Counted from the first letter of the stretch, positions 18,354 to 27,775 are shown. The stretch: 64,000 nt of DNA from JAVVVD01 sp036652795 (GCA_036652795.1 JAVVVD010000005.1:102745-166744); one strand, 5' to 3'. Numbers and translations are program-made. Notes: generated by a model not told the origin, from the sequence alone.

Positions 18354-18381
18354 TTGCCCAACGATTATAACATAGTATAAT
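18354..18381 (+). promoter_or_regulatory. Promoter of the GH3 glycosidase gene
   Basis: TTGCCC, a 16-bp spacer and a perfect TATAAT, about 50 bp before the ATG at 18431. On the opposite strand an extended -10 (TGTTATAAT, 18372-18364) overlaps it and probably drives the lysA-like operon, so the two divergent promoters are interleaved. Confidence 0.65.
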
Positions 18382-18430
18382 TGGATAATAAATGAACTAG
18401 TTATAAATTACATATGAGAGGTATATCGGC

Positions 18431-20812
18431 ATGGCATACGAGGATACTGTGCGCGCGCTTGTTGCACAGCTCACACTTGAAGAAAAAGCGTCGCTGCTCT
18501 CCGGCATGGATTTCTGGCATACCAAGGCAATACAGCGGCTTAACATCCCGGCCGTCGCCGTTTCAGATGGACCGCATGGCCTGCGCAAGGTACGCGAGGA
18601 TGCCAAGGAAGGCAACATAAACGCCGCCGTGCCGGCAACATGCTTTCCCCCCGCCTGCACAACGGCCTGTTCGTTTGATCCGCAGCTGCTCAGCCAGATG
18701 GGCGCAGCCATCGGCGAAGAGGCGCGCGCAAACGGCGTAAACGTAGTGCTTGGCCCAGGCGTCAACATAAAGCGCAGCCCGCTTTGCGGCCGAAACTTCG
18801 AATATTTTTCCGAGGACCCGCTTCTGGCAGGAAGTATGGCCACGGCATTCATACAGGGTGTGCAAAGTACTGGCTGCGGTACATCAGTTAAGCACTTTGC
18901 CCTCAACAATCAGGAAACCCGCCGCATGAAGACGGATTCCGTTGTGGACGAGCGCGCCCTGCACGAGATATACCTTCCTGCCTTTGAGCAGGCAATACGA
19001 TATGGCAAACCCCATGCCGTAATGTGCGCCTATAACCGTGTGTTTGGCGAATATGCATCGGACAGCCGTCGCCTGCTTACTGATATTCTCAGGGTTGAAT
19101 GGGGTTTTGACGGGCTTGTGATTAGTGACTGGGGTGCAACCAACGACCGCATCGCGGGCGCCATTGCCGGGCTTGATCTTGAAATGCCGCCGCAAAATGG
19201 TTATGAGAACGACAAAAAACTTGTTGCAGCTGTGCGCACAGGCGCTTTAGACGAATCCATAATTGACACAGCGGCACAAAACGTTATAGCTCTGGCTTTG
19301 CGTTACCGCGATACGCAGCCGCAAGATTTTGACGTTGACGCGCACCATGAGCTTGCTCGCCGCATTGCAGGCGAATCTGCCGTGCTGCTTAAAAATGATG
19401 GCTCACTGCCGCTTACAGGCGAGCCCATAGCCGTGCTGGGCGCATTTGCCAAGCACAGCCGTTATCAGGGCAGCGGCAGCTCAAAGATAAATCCCACGCG
19501 TATCGACAGCGCCTATGCTTCGCTTGCCGGAGCCGGAATACCAATGAGCTATGCCCCCGGATACCGCATGGACTGCGATGCGCCGGATGCGGTGCTGATC
19601 GACCAAGCCGTGGCGCTCGCCGCTCAGGCACCTGCCGCCGTGATATTCGCAGGACTTCCGGACAGCTTTGAATCCGAAGGGTTCGATCGCCAATCCATGG
19701 CCATGCCACAAGCCCATATCAAGCTCATTGACGCCGTATGCAAAGTCAATAATAACGTCACCGTCGTGCTATACGGCGGCTCTCCTATGGAGCTACCGTT
19801 TGCCGGCCGAGTATCAGCCATACTGCTGTGCTACCTGCCCGGCCAGGCTGGGGGCCGCGCCGTATGCGACCTGCTTACAGGGAGTGTCAATCCATCCGGC
19901 AGGTTGGCGGAAAGCTGGCCGCTGGAGCTTAGCCATACCCCTTGCCACGCGTATTTCCCGGGAAAAGGTCAAAGTGTGGAATATCGTGAAAGCATATTTG
20001 TTGGCTACCGCTATTATCTTAGCGCTGATAAGCCTGTGCGCTATCCATTCGGCCATGGGCTTAGCTATACAACTTTTGAATATTCGGCCATACGGCTTAA
20101 TGATACATTTAAAAAGGATGGCCGCGTCATCGTCTCCTTCTCTGTAAAGAATACCGGCAACCGCGCCGGCAGCGAGGTCGTGCAGCTATACGTCAACAAG
20201 CGCGACCCTGTAATGTTCCGCCCGGCACTCACATTGCGCGGCTTTAAAAAGCTTGCGCTCGCGCCAGGCGAGCAAGGTCTTGCTGAATTTGTGCTTACAG
20301 AGCATGACTTTGCCTATTATGATACGCAGGACGCGGCATGGCGCCTTGAATCCGGTGAATATATCATATGTGCGGGCGCATCCTGCGTTGATATACGACA
20401 AACATCCCGGCTTAGTCTGCCCGGAAGCCCCGGACGCAAAGGCCCCCAAGCATACTATGATCTATCCGGCGGTATAAGCATATCAGACGCTGATTTTGAG
20501 CGGATGCTAGGCCGCCCCATTCCCCCTGCGCAGCTGCCGCCTGATGCCCCAATAACGCTCAACAGCAGCCCGAGCGAAACAGCGCACCTACCCGCTGGCA
20601 GGCGGCTGCTGTGGTTGCTCAAAAAAATTGCTCCAATTGCAATGGGCAACAGTGCGGACGTGCGCATTATGACGCAAGAAGCCCTGCCGGATATGCCGCT
20701 TCGAGCCCTAAGCGTGATGAGCGGCGGCATTTTGTCGTTTACGCTCATGCAAAAGCTTGTAAACAGGCTGGAGAAGCAAAACAAGAAAAGCTTCCACAGA
20801 AACAATATTTGA
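18431..20812 (+). CDS. Beta-glucosidase-type glycoside hydrolase, family GH3
   Basis: Probably a cytoplasmic enzyme: no signal peptide is present. At 793 residues it follows the common Firmicute GH3 layout: the N-terminal (beta/alpha)8 domain with SDGPHG near residue 40, the KHFALNNQETRR block (about 157-168) and the nucleophile Asp233 in ISDWGA. Next come the alpha/beta sandwich domain with ESAVLLKNDGSLPL (about 316-329), then a fibronectin III-like domain (about 565-640). A C-terminal tail of about 100 residues holds the LGRPIPP segment often seen in this branch. The start follows GAGAGG. It stands alone, next to a nucleoside-type importer and a sugar symporter, and likely cleaves imported beta-glucosides or similar glycosides. 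Confidence 0.95.
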   Translation: MAYEDTVRALVAQLTLEEKASLLSGMDFWHTKAIQRLNIPAVAVSDGPHGLRKVREDAKEGNINAAVPATCFPPACTTACSFDPQLLSQMGAAIGEEARANGVNVVLGPGVNIKRSPLCGRNFEYFSEDPLLAGSMATAFIQGVQSTGCGTSVKHFALNNQETRRMKTDSVVDERALHEIYLPAFEQAIRYGKPHAVMCAYNRVFGEYASDSRRLLTDILRVEWGFDGLVISDWGATNDRIAGAIAGLDLEMPPQNGYENDKKLVAAVRTGALDESIIDTAAQNVIALALRYRDTQPQDFDVDAHHELARRIAGESAVLLKNDGSLPLTGEPIAVLGAFAKHSRYQGSGSSKINPTRIDSAYASLAGAGIPMSYAPGYRMDCDAPDAVLIDQAVALAAQAPAAVIFAGLPDSFESEGFDRQSMAMPQAHIKLIDAVCKVNNNVTVVLYGGSPMELPFAGRVSAILLCYLPGQAGGRAVCDLLTGSVNPSGRLAESWPLELSHTPCHAYFPGKGQSVEYRESIFVGYRYYLSADKPVRYPFGHGLSYTTFEYSAIRLNDTFKKDGRVIVSFSVKNTGNRAGSEVVQLYVNKRDPVMFRPALTLRGFKKLALAPGEQGLAEFVLTEHDFAYYDTQDAAWRLESGEYIICAGASCVDIRQTSRLSLPGSPGRKGPQAYYDLSGGISISDADFERMLGRPIPPAQLPPDAPITLNSSPSETAHLPAGRRLLWLLKKIAPIAMGNSADVRIMTQEALPDMPLRALSVMSGGILSFTLMQKLVNRLEKQNKKSFHRNNI

Positions 20813-20838
20813 CGGTCCGTAAAATTTAGTCATATAGC

Positions 20839-20873
20839 AAAATGAGCTGCCTGTAAACCGGCAGCTCATTTTT
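20839..20873. terminator. Bidirectional terminator between GH3 and the BMP transporter operon
   Basis: Long perfect stem (AAAATGAGCTGCC / GGCAGCTCATTTT) with built-in A and T runs on both sides, between converging genes. Confidence 0.85.
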
Positions 20874-20883
20874 GCACTGAAGG

Positions 20884-21807
20884 TTATTTTGTATTAAGCC
20901 TAAGTCTACGCCGCCGCCTGTAGTATTCGCTGCGCACTACATACACCATCATCAGCACCGTCATAACATACGGTATCATCGATGTGAGATTGCTCTGCAT
21001 ACCCACGGATTGCAAGCGTAAACCAAGCGCGTCCAGAAAACCGAACAGCAGCGCCGCAATAAACACCTTTGGCGGATTAGCCGCACCGAATATCACGCAG
21101 GCAAATGCTATAAAGCCACGGTTAGCGCTCATTCCCTCGGTAAACATCGTAAGATATCCCAGCGACAGATGCGCCCCCGCAAAGCCGCAGAATACACCGC
21201 ATAGTATACTTGCAAGGTATTTCATGCGCACCGGGCTTATGCCCACGCTCTCAAGCGCGCGCGGATGCTCGCCCGCCGCCCTAAGCCATAAGCCGTACGG
21301 TGTTTTGTATATAAACAGCCATGTAAGATACACAAGCGCCCATGCGATATATACGAACAGCGTATTGTTGTTGAGCAGCGGCCCTAATATTGGTATTTTA
21401 TCTAATAAATCCAAGTTTAACTTGGCGATAGGCACTATAGCAGGGTTTGAAAACGCGCCTTTCACGCCAAAGAGCGTGCGCAGCAAAAACACCGTTAGTC
21501 CGCCCGCAAATATGTTTAGCGCCACGCCTATTATGAATTCATCGCTCTTGAACTTTACCACAAACAGCGCGAAAAACAGCCCTATCAGCACACCTACAAT
21601 CACCGCAACCAGCACACCCATCGTTGCGCTTGCAAAGTAGTAGCTTCCAGCTACCGCCGCAAATGCGCCAATGAGTATCATTCCGTCCATGCCAATGTTC
21701 ATAATTCCCGCATGTTCTGTAAACAGGCCGCCCAACGCCGCAAGTACTATTGGTGTTGCGGTGCGCAATGTGTTTTGCAGCAGCGCTATATTGAATATGT
21801 CACCCAT
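20884..21807 (-). CDS. BMP-type ABC importer permease (second permease, NupQ-like)
   Basis: Membrane subunit of a basic-membrane-protein-type importer, a class known mainly for nucleosides. The 307-residue protein has about eight hydrophobic helices and the BPD_transp_2 motif HAGIMNIGMDGMILIGAF near residue 35, where the family has NIG.EG. I chose the ATG at 21807 after GGAGGG; it overlaps the stop of the upstream permease, so translation is coupled. It is the last gene of binding protein, ATPase, permease, permease, and ends at a shared bidirectional terminator. Confidence 0.92.
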   Translation of the reverse strand: MGDIFNIALLQNTLRTATPIVLAALGGLFTEHAGIMNIGMDGMILIGAFAAVAGSYYFASATMGVLVAVIVGVLIGLFFALFVVKFKSDEFIIGVALNIFAGGLTVFLLRTLFGVKGAFSNPAIVPIAKLNLDLLDKIPILGPLLNNNTLFVYIAWALVYLTWLFIYKTPYGLWLRAAGEHPRALESVGISPVRMKYLASILCGVFCGFAGAHLSLGYLTMFTEGMSANRGFIAFACVIFGAANPPKVFIAALLFGFLDALGLRLQSVGMQSNLTSMIPYVMTVLMMVYVVRSEYYRRRRRLRLNTK

Positions 21808-22897
21808 TTGAACCCTCCCCATGCGAAGTCGCCCTGCGTATACGGAGCTTTGCATCTCTGTTCGCTTTTTTTTGCGCTATAGAGGCGCGTATTCCGCTTT
21901 CTGCGGCCATGAAAAATATGATTATGGACTGTATCACAAGTATCAGCTCGCTGGATATGCCCGTATTAAGTTCCATCGCGCTGCCCCCCACCTTCATCGC
22001 CGCAAAGAATATGCTCATCAATACTATTCCGCCCGGCTGATAGCGCATTATCATCGCCACAAGCATTCCGTCGAAGTAGAACTCCTTACTGAGCGATTCA
22101 ACGAAGCGCCCCTGTATGGAATATACCTCAAACATACCAACTATCCCGCATATAGCCCCCGATGCAACCATAGCTAATATCGTTATCCTATCCGTTTTCA
22201 GCCCTGAAAAAAAGGCAAATCTACGGTTTTCACCGGTCAGTTTCATTTCAAAGCCCGTTGCAGTGCGCTGCATTACATACCATACTAAAAACGCTATCAC
22301 CGCCGCATAGATTATGCTTGATGAAAGATCTGAAAGCGGTATGAGTTTAAAAAATCTAAACGATGGATCTATTGAAGTAGTGCCAGACACAATGCCTACT
22401 TCAGCGGTTTTTAACGGACCGTTAACAAGATACGAACAAAAGTATATTGCGGCGGAATTGAGCATTACCGTCACTATTACCTCATTAACCTTCCATTTTA
22501 CCTTGAGCAGCGCCGGAATAAGCGCATACAGTCCACCCGCCGCAATAGCCGCAAGCATCCCCACAGGTATCGCCAACACCGGTGAAGCGCCATGCAGCAC
22601 AAAGCCGATTATCGCTGCCGCCATGCCGCCAAGATATAGCTGCCCTTCGCCGCCCACGTTGAATATTCCTCCGCGCGCTCCCACGGCCGTAGCAAGGCCG
22701 CACAAGCACAGCGTAACCGTCTTTGCAAGCGTGTTGCCTATCGCCCTGCGGCTTCCAAAGGCTCCGCGCACAAGCTCGCCATATCCTGAAATCGGATCGT
22801 GTCCTGTAAGCAATATTATAAGCGCACCCAGCAGCAGCGCTGCGCCCACACTTATAGCAAGCGAGATAAGATACGACGTATCCAGACGTTTTTTCAT
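21800..22897 (-). CDS. BMP-type ABC importer permease (first permease, NupP-like)
   Basis: A 365-residue membrane protein with eight to ten helices and the permease motif GGIFNVGGEGQLYLGGMAAA (about 76-95), the BPD_transp_2 signature of nucleoside/ribose-type importers. It overlaps the ATPase gene by four bases (ATGA) upstream and the second permease gene downstream, so all three are coupled. The C-terminus has a basic extension of about 25 residues (KKANRDAKLRIRR). Confidence 0.92.
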   Translation of the reverse strand: MKKRLDTSYLISLAISVGAALLLGALIILLTGHDPISGYGELVRGAFGSRRAIGNTLAKTVTLCLCGLATAVGARGGIFNVGGEGQLYLGGMAAAIIGFVLHGASPVLAIPVGMLAAIAAGGLYALIPALLKVKWKVNEVIVTVMLNSAAIYFCSYLVNGPLKTAEVGIVSGTTSIDPSFRFFKLIPLSDLSSSIIYAAVIAFLVWYVMQRTATGFEMKLTGENRRFAFFSGLKTDRITILAMVASGAICGIVGMFEVYSIQGRFVESLSKEFYFDGMLVAMIMRYQPGGIVLMSIFFAAMKVGGSAMELNTGISSELILVIQSIIIFFMAAESGIRASIAQKKANRDAKLRIRRATSHGEGSNG

Positions 22898-24423
22898 TTT
22901 GCCGCCTCCCTTGCGCCTGTCATATAATATCCCAGCTCCGCTTTATCAGCCTTGTCTGCCGCAAATTCGGCGGTAGCCTTACCCTCAAACATTGTTATAA
23001 TACGGTCGCTAAGGCGCACAACCTCATCAAGGTCGGCACTCATCAGCAGCACGGCACAGCCTGCGTTGCGTTTTTTTATTATAAGATCATGTATATAATC
23101 CTGCGCGCCTATATCCACACCGCGCGTTGGCTGCGCGATTATAAGCACCTTTGAATCAAATGAAAATTCGCGCGCGATAACCAGCTTTTGCATGTTTCCG
23201 CCGGATAGGCTTCCCGCCTGCACCCGTATATCCGCCGCACGTATATCGAATCTTTTAAACAGTTCCTGTGCGTATGAGGCAATGCTGCTGCGCTTCATAT
23301 AGCCCAACGGCCCCTTGAATTCACGCTGATTGTGCCTGCCGATTATCAGGTTATCCTCTATGCTGCTCGCTGCGGATACGCCGGTAGCAAGTCTATCCTC
23401 CGGTATATGCGCAAGCCCAAGCATCCTTATTGCGCCCGGGTCCAGCCCATTTATCCGTGTGCCGCACACGCTTATATCCCCATCTACAATCGGCCGCAGC
23501 CCCGTTATCGCTTCGATAAGCTCGCTCTGGCCATTGCCCTCCACCGCCGCTATCCCCAGTATCTCGCCCGCGTGTAGCGTAAGCGTAAGGTCGCGCACTG
23601 CCGCAAGCCCTCTGTTATCCTGCACCGTAACTGCGCATACCGTAAGCAGCGCCTCGCCGGTTTTTTGCGTACGTTCCATATCGTTAAGCGCTACGTCATG
23701 CCCAACCATCATTGCTGCCAGCGTGCGCTCATCCACATCCTCGGTATCGCAAACACCCACAAGTCTGCCTTGGCGCATCACGCCCACCCTGTCGGATATC
23801 GCCATAACCTCATACAGCTTGTGCGTTATTATTATTACCGTCATGCCCTTATCACGCACTATGCGCTGTATCACTGCAAACAACTCGTCAGTCTCGTGCG
23901 GAGTAAGCACCGCTGTAGGTTCGTCCAGTATTAATATATCGGCGCCCCTATATAGCGTTTTAAGTATCTCCACGCGCTGGGCAATGCCCACAGACAGCTC
24001 ATCCACCCTTGCATCCGGATCAACCTCAAGGCCATACTCCGCCACAAGTGCAAGCGTATCCGCTTTTGCTTTTTTTGCATCAAAAAATACCCTGTGCTTG
24101 CGTGGTTCGCGCGAAAGCGTTACATTTTGCGCCACCGTAAACGAGGGCACGAGCATGAAATGCTGATGTACCATGCCGATGCCGCGGTCTATGGCGGCCT
24201 TTGGAGAATATCTATCCATACGTTCGCCCATCACCCACACCTCGCCGTCTGTAGGTGTGAGCAAGCCATAAAGTATGTTCATAAGCGTGGATTTGCCCGC
24301 GCCGTTTTCCCCCACCAACGCAAAAACCTCGCCATGCTTTATATCCAGCGACACACTGTCGTTGGCAAGCACACCGGGGAATTGCATTGATACGCTCTTA
24401 AAGCTTACCGCTATATCGTTCAA
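22894..24423 (-). CDS. BMP-type ABC importer ATPase (two fused ABC domains, NupO-like)
   Basis: Energises the nucleoside-type importer. The 509-residue chain has two ABC cassettes. The first has Walker A GENGAGKS (38-45), a divergent signature LSVGIAQRVEIL and Walker B ILILDEPTAVLT. The second keeps the LSGGNMQK signature and a degenerate Walker B (VLIIAQPTRGVD), as is normal for RbsA/NupO-type proteins in which only one site is fully active. It is preceded by the binding-protein gene, with a hairpin in between. Confidence 0.95.
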   Translation of the reverse strand: MNDIAVSFKSVSMQFPGVLANDSVSLDIKHGEVFALVGENGAGKSTLMNILYGLLTPTDGEVWVMGERMDRYSPKAAIDRGIGMVHQHFMLVPSFTVAQNVTLSREPRKHRVFFDAKKAKADTLALVAEYGLEVDPDARVDELSVGIAQRVEILKTLYRGADILILDEPTAVLTPHETDELFAVIQRIVRDKGMTVIIITHKLYEVMAISDRVGVMRQGRLVGVCDTEDVDERTLAAMMVGHDVALNDMERTQKTGEALLTVCAVTVQDNRGLAAVRDLTLTLHAGEILGIAAVEGNGQSELIEAITGLRPIVDGDISVCGTRINGLDPGAIRMLGLAHIPEDRLATGVSAASSIEDNLIIGRHNQREFKGPLGYMKRSSIASYAQELFKRFDIRAADIRVQAGSLSGGNMQKLVIAREFSFDSKVLIIAQPTRGVDIGAQDYIHDLIIKKRNAGCAVLLMSADLDEVVRLSDRIITMFEGKATAEFAADKADKAELGYYMTGAREAAK

Positions 24424-24443
24424 TTCGATTCTCTCCTAAAGCG

Positions 24444-24473
24444 GTACATGGCAGGAATATCCCTGCCATGTAC
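24444..24473 (-). terminator. Intercistronic hairpin after the BMP binding-protein gene
   Basis: A perfect 12-bp stem (GTACATGGCAGG/CCTGCCATGTAC) with a 6-base loop lies between the binding-protein stop and the ATPase start. It has no strong T-run, so it is more likely an mRNA-stabilising or leaky element giving excess binding protein than a full terminator. Confidence 0.55.
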
Positions 24474-24494
24474 ACATAAGTCGCATTAATACTT

Positions 24495-25490
24495 TTAGCC
24501 TCTCTTGGTATTTACAACGATCTCGCCGCTTATTATCTTTTCCTTTATCGTCTCTATTTCAGCCTTAAGTTCGTCCGATACCTGCTGAGTCATATCCGCT
24601 TCGCCATAGCCTACGTCCACAAACCCTGAAGCCATGTCAGCCGTCCATACTTCTCCGCCCTTCCATACGCCCTTATCTATAAAATCAGCAACAGTACGGA
24701 ATATGGAATTGCCCACCTCTTTTTTCATAGAGCAGATGATTACATCGGGATTGATATATTTCTGGTCGCCATCCACGCCGATTGCATAGCCTTTTTGCTC
24801 CGCCGCCGCCTCAAACACACCCTCGCCCGTTTTGCCGGCCACCTGGAAAACTATGTCGCACTCCTTGCCAAACAATGTCAGCGCGCATTCCTTGCCCTTT
24901 GCGGGATCTTCATAATCGCCGGCATAGATGAATTCCGCCTGGCACTCGGGGTTGGCATACTTCGCACCCTGCTCATAGCCAACGAAGAAATCGTTTATAA
25001 CATCGGAATCCTCGCCGCCCACAGCACCTATCTTATTTGTCTTAGTCAGCTTGCCCGCTATATATCCCACAAGGAAGCTGCCCTCGTTCTGCGCATATTC
25101 AATGCTGAACACGTTAGGCACATCGGCAAATGCCTGATCCACATAGATGAACTTTGTATCAGGAAGCTGAGGCGCTATCTCTGTGAGCGCATCCCAGAAT
25201 TCCCAACCCACAGCCACCACAAAATCCGCCGTATCGGATGCGTTGATGAGCTGCTGCTTATACATAGAAGGATCCTGTTTGCACTCTATAACCTTTCCTT
25301 CAACGCCGTATTCGCTTATCAGCTTTTCAAGGCCCCCGTTTGCCGAATCGTAGAAGGATCTGTCCCCCAAGCCCCCCGCAACAACCACCGCAACTGTGAC
25401 CTTGTCATTTTCTGCTCCGCCCTTTGCGCAGCCCACCGACATTCCCGCAACCATCAGCACCACGAGAAGTACTGCAATAATGTGCTTCAC
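24495..25490 (-). CDS. BMP-family substrate-binding lipoprotein (nucleoside-type)
   Basis: Surface receptor of the importer, 331 residues. The lipoprotein signal ends in the lipobox MSVGC (Cys about 21). The fold shows the Bmp/PnrA pattern: VAVVVAGGLGDRSFYDSANG near the N-terminus, the FVVAVGWEFWDAL motif, GAVGGEDSDVINDFFVGYEQGA (about 152-173) and the VGVDGDQ-like segment AIGVDGDQKYI. The start is GTG at 25490 with GGAGG nine bases upstream. It heads the four-gene operon behind a good promoter. Purine nucleosides are the likely ligand by family; not proven. Confidence 0.93.
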   Translation of the reverse strand: MKHIIAVLLVVLMVAGMSVGCAKGGAENDKVTVAVVVAGGLGDRSFYDSANGGLEKLISEYGVEGKVIECKQDPSMYKQQLINASDTADFVVAVGWEFWDALTEIAPQLPDTKFIYVDQAFADVPNVFSIEYAQNEGSFLVGYIAGKLTKTNKIGAVGGEDSDVINDFFVGYEQGAKYANPECQAEFIYAGDYEDPAKGKECALTLFGKECDIVFQVAGKTGEGVFEAAAEQKGYAIGVDGDQKYINPDVIICSMKKEVGNSIFRTVADFIDKGVWKGGEVWTADMASGFVDVGYGEADMTQQVSDELKAEIETIKEKIISGEIVVNTKRG

Positions 25491-25551
25491 TTAATCTGCC
25501 TCCAAACAGCCGTATTAAGGTAAATGAAGTTTCTTCACTCGCCCAATAGGG

Positions 25552-25579
25552 ATTATATCATATACTCCTTAAATATCAA
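25552..25579 (-). promoter_or_regulatory. Promoter of the BMP transporter operon
   Basis: On the minus strand TTGATA (25579-25574), a 16-bp spacer and a perfect TATAAT (25557-25552). The leader to the GTG start is about 55 nt, too short for a purine riboswitch; none is seen. Confidence 0.75.
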
Positions 25580-25584
25580 TATGT

Positions 25585-25614
25585 TTGACTAGCCTCAGCG
25601 CCAGGAGGTACAAT
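25585..25614 (+). promoter_or_regulatory. Promoter of the GPH symporter gene
   Basis: TTGACT, an 18-bp spacer and TACAAT. It lies back to back with the BMP operon promoter, with the two -35 hexamers only five bases apart. Confidence 0.65.
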
Positions 25615-25662
25615 CAATTACCGCATATCACATCATTCTATTTAATTTGGAGGTAATCAACC

Positions 25663-27039
25663 GTGGAAAACGCCAAAACGCATACCGCCAACCGCTATAC
25701 GTTCGGTCTTGGTACCATTGGCCGCGATATGCTATATACGCTGGTCAGTATGTATCTTATATTCTATCTGACAGATGTGCTGTCTATGCCCGATTCCACC
25801 CTGTGGGCAATAACGGCCGTTATGCTTATATGCCGGGTCTATGATGCCTTAAATGATCCCATAATGGGCGTAATCGTGGACAACACACACACCAGATGGG
25901 GTAAATTCAAGCCATGGATCGCATTTGGCGCATTTACCAGCGGCATACTCACAATATTGCTTTTTACGGATTTTTCTCTTACCGGCAGCAAGTTCGTTGT
26001 GCTCTTTGCCATAATATACGTCTTTTGGGGTATGGCGTTTACCACCAATGATATCTCCTACTGGTCCATGCTTCCATCGTTATCCATGGATCAAAAGGAG
26101 CGCGAGCGCATCGGCTCGTTTGCCCGCATATGCGCAAATATCGGTCTATTCGCAGTTGTTGCAGGCATAGTGCCTATTACCACAGCGTTGGGGGCGGCTA
26201 CAGGCTCTTTAAAGACCGGTTACTTCATATTTGCAGCGTTAATAGTCGGCATAATGTGGATCGGCCAATGTATAACACTCTTTGGCACAAAGGAGCCGCA
26301 GCTGCTAATGCGTCAGAGCGAAAAAACCGATCTGCGCGGCATGGTGCGCGCAATATTCAAAAATGACCAGCTGTTGTATACAGCTATTGCAATGGCGCTG
26401 TTTATGATAGGATACTGCACCACCACAGGTTTTGGCCTGTATTTCTTCAAATATGCCTATGGTGATGAGGGCATGTATTCCATATTTGCAATTATACTCG
26501 GCATATCACAAATAACCGCATTGTTGCTCTTTCCGCAGTTTTCAAAAAAATATAACCGCAAGCAACTTTATACCGGCGCCACGATACTTGTGGTGCTGGG
26601 CTATATCGTGTTTTTCTTTGCCCCCACCACCACTATGACGTATATCGGCATAGCCGGCGTGCTGCTGTTTGTTGGGCAGGCGTTCATACAACTGCTTATG
26701 CTCATGTTCCTTGCGGACAGCATTGAATATGGCCAGTGGAAGCTTGGCAAGCGCAACGATTCCGTTTCCTTTGCGCTTCAACCATTTATCAATAAGGCCG
26801 GTGGCGCCATAGGTAGTGCAATCGTCAGCTCAAGCGTGATAATATCCGGAATAAGCGCCGCGCGTACCGCAGCCGATGTGACGCCTGAGGGCTTGATGAT
26901 AATGAAGCTTGCAATGCTCGCGCTGCCGCTTGTGTTTATTGTGGCCGGCTATTTGATATATCTTAAAAAATATAAGATAGACGCAAAGATGTATGAAAGT
27001 ATACTCGCCGACCTACGCTCAAGAGGGGATATAAAATAG
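25663..27039 (+). CDS. GPH-family glycoside/pentoside:cation symporter (MelB type)
   Basis: Secondary importer for sugars or glycosides driven by H+ or Na+, 458 residues, about twelve membrane helices. The opening YTFGLGTIGRDMLYTLVSMY and the motif RVYDALNDPIMGVIVDNTHT (about 59-78), with WGKFKPWI following, are the hallmark cation- and sugar-binding loop of MelB/YicJ-type proteins. The start is GTG at 25663 after a strong GGAGGTAATCAACC site. It stands between the divergent BMP operon and an NlpC/P60 gene. The nearby GH3 enzyme may act on what it imports; inference. Confidence 0.93.
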   Translation: MENAKTHTANRYTFGLGTIGRDMLYTLVSMYLIFYLTDVLSMPDSTLWAITAVMLICRVYDALNDPIMGVIVDNTHTRWGKFKPWIAFGAFTSGILTILLFTDFSLTGSKFVVLFAIIYVFWGMAFTTNDISYWSMLPSLSMDQKERERIGSFARICANIGLFAVVAGIVPITTALGAATGSLKTGYFIFAALIVGIMWIGQCITLFGTKEPQLLMRQSEKTDLRGMVRAIFKNDQLLYTAIAMALFMIGYCTTTGFGLYFFKYAYGDEGMYSIFAIILGISQITALLLFPQFSKKYNRKQLYTGATILVVLGYIVFFFAPTTTMTYIGIAGVLLFVGQAFIQLLMLMFLADSIEYGQWKLGKRNDSVSFALQPFINKAGGAIGSAIVSSSVIISGISAARTAADVTPEGLMIMKLAMLALPLVFIVAGYLIYLKKYKIDAKMYESILADLRSRGDIK

Positions 27040-27044
27040 TTTCG

Positions 27045-27068
27045 ACAAGTTACAGTTTATTAACTTGT
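27045..27068 (+). repeat. Inverted repeat after the GPH symporter gene
   Basis: ACAAGTTA and TAACTTGT form a short inverted repeat just after the symporter stop and before the NlpC gene. No T-run follows. It could be a weak terminator or an operator; nothing decides between them. Confidence 0.35.
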
Positions 27069-27100
27069 GTAAGCGTAAAAATATTGATATTCTATAATAC

Positions 27101-27775
27101 ATGGAAGTAAAGAGACGAAAACGTTATAACATTAACAGGCGGCGTCTTATCCTAATAGCGGGGTGTCTGCTGCTGGTTGCTGTGCTGGTAATCATGCTTG
27201 CCACGCTGCCCTCAGCCGCACCATACGAGCCGCTGATTGATGAGGATATTCAGGCCATGCTCACGCGCAATACTGAGCTGGGGCTTTCCACACTTCAAGA
27301 TGAGCTTGTGCGCACTGCGCTTTCCATAGTAGGCGACGTACACTACTTTTGGGGCGGAAAAAGCAACTCCATCGGTCGTGATCCCGCATGGGGCGAGTTG
27401 CGCGAGGTATCAAGCTCCGGCAGCGAATCCTCCGGCACGATGCGTCCTTATGGCTTGGATTGCTCCGGATATGTCACCTGGTGTGTGATTCAGCTTGGCT
27501 ACACGCCCAGTGAGGCTGATATGCTTGTTGGCAACGGCACATGGAACCAATGGGATAAATCTAAGGAGCTGAGGTGGAATCAACTGGCCGTGGGCGACAT
27601 TGCTTTTATGAACAGATACCCCACCGATAAAGGCAACCACATCGGCATATGCGTTGGCTTCACCGAAAAAGGCGAACCGCTTTTTGCACATTGTGCGCTT
27701 GGCTTCGACAATGTTGTGGTAACGCCGGCGGCCGATGTGTTTCGTTATGCGCGCAGACCCGCAATATTTAATTAG
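27101..27775 (+). CDS. Membrane-anchored NlpC/P60 peptidoglycan hydrolase-like protein
   Basis: Likely cleaves peptide stems of peptidoglycan outside the cell. The 224-residue protein has a very basic N-terminus (KRRKRYNINRRR), one membrane helix (about 15-36) and a C-terminal NlpC/P60 domain. The catalytic cysteine is in GLDCSGYV (Cys121) and the histidine in GNHIGICVGF (His180). A Ser/Gly-rich insertion (about 98-113) sits between the first helix of the domain and the Cys, a longer loop than usual. No Shine-Dalgarno site precedes the ATG; a TATAAT (27093-27098) lies two bases before it. A clear terminator follows. It could take part in spore or vegetative wall turnover. Confidence 0.85.
   Translation: MEVKRRKRYNINRRRLILIAGCLLLVAVLVIMLATLPSAAPYEPLIDEDIQAMLTRNTELGLSTLQDELVRTALSIVGDVHYFWGGKSNSIGRDPAWGELREVSSSGSESSGTMRPYGLDCSGYVTWCVIQLGYTPSEADMLVGNGTWNQWDKSKELRWNQLAVGDIAFMNRYPTDKGNHIGICVGFTEKGEPLFAHCALGFDNVVVTPAADVFRYARRPAIFN

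Noticed and set aside
23330..24166. 278-codon plus-strand frame inside the nucleoside ATPase gene
   Set aside because: Ser/Thr/Ile-rich antisense shadow of a gene with intact Walker motifs.
25491..25550. Purine riboswitch upstream of the BMP operon
   Set aside because: The leader is only about 55 nt and the conserved purine-aptamer loops are not seen.
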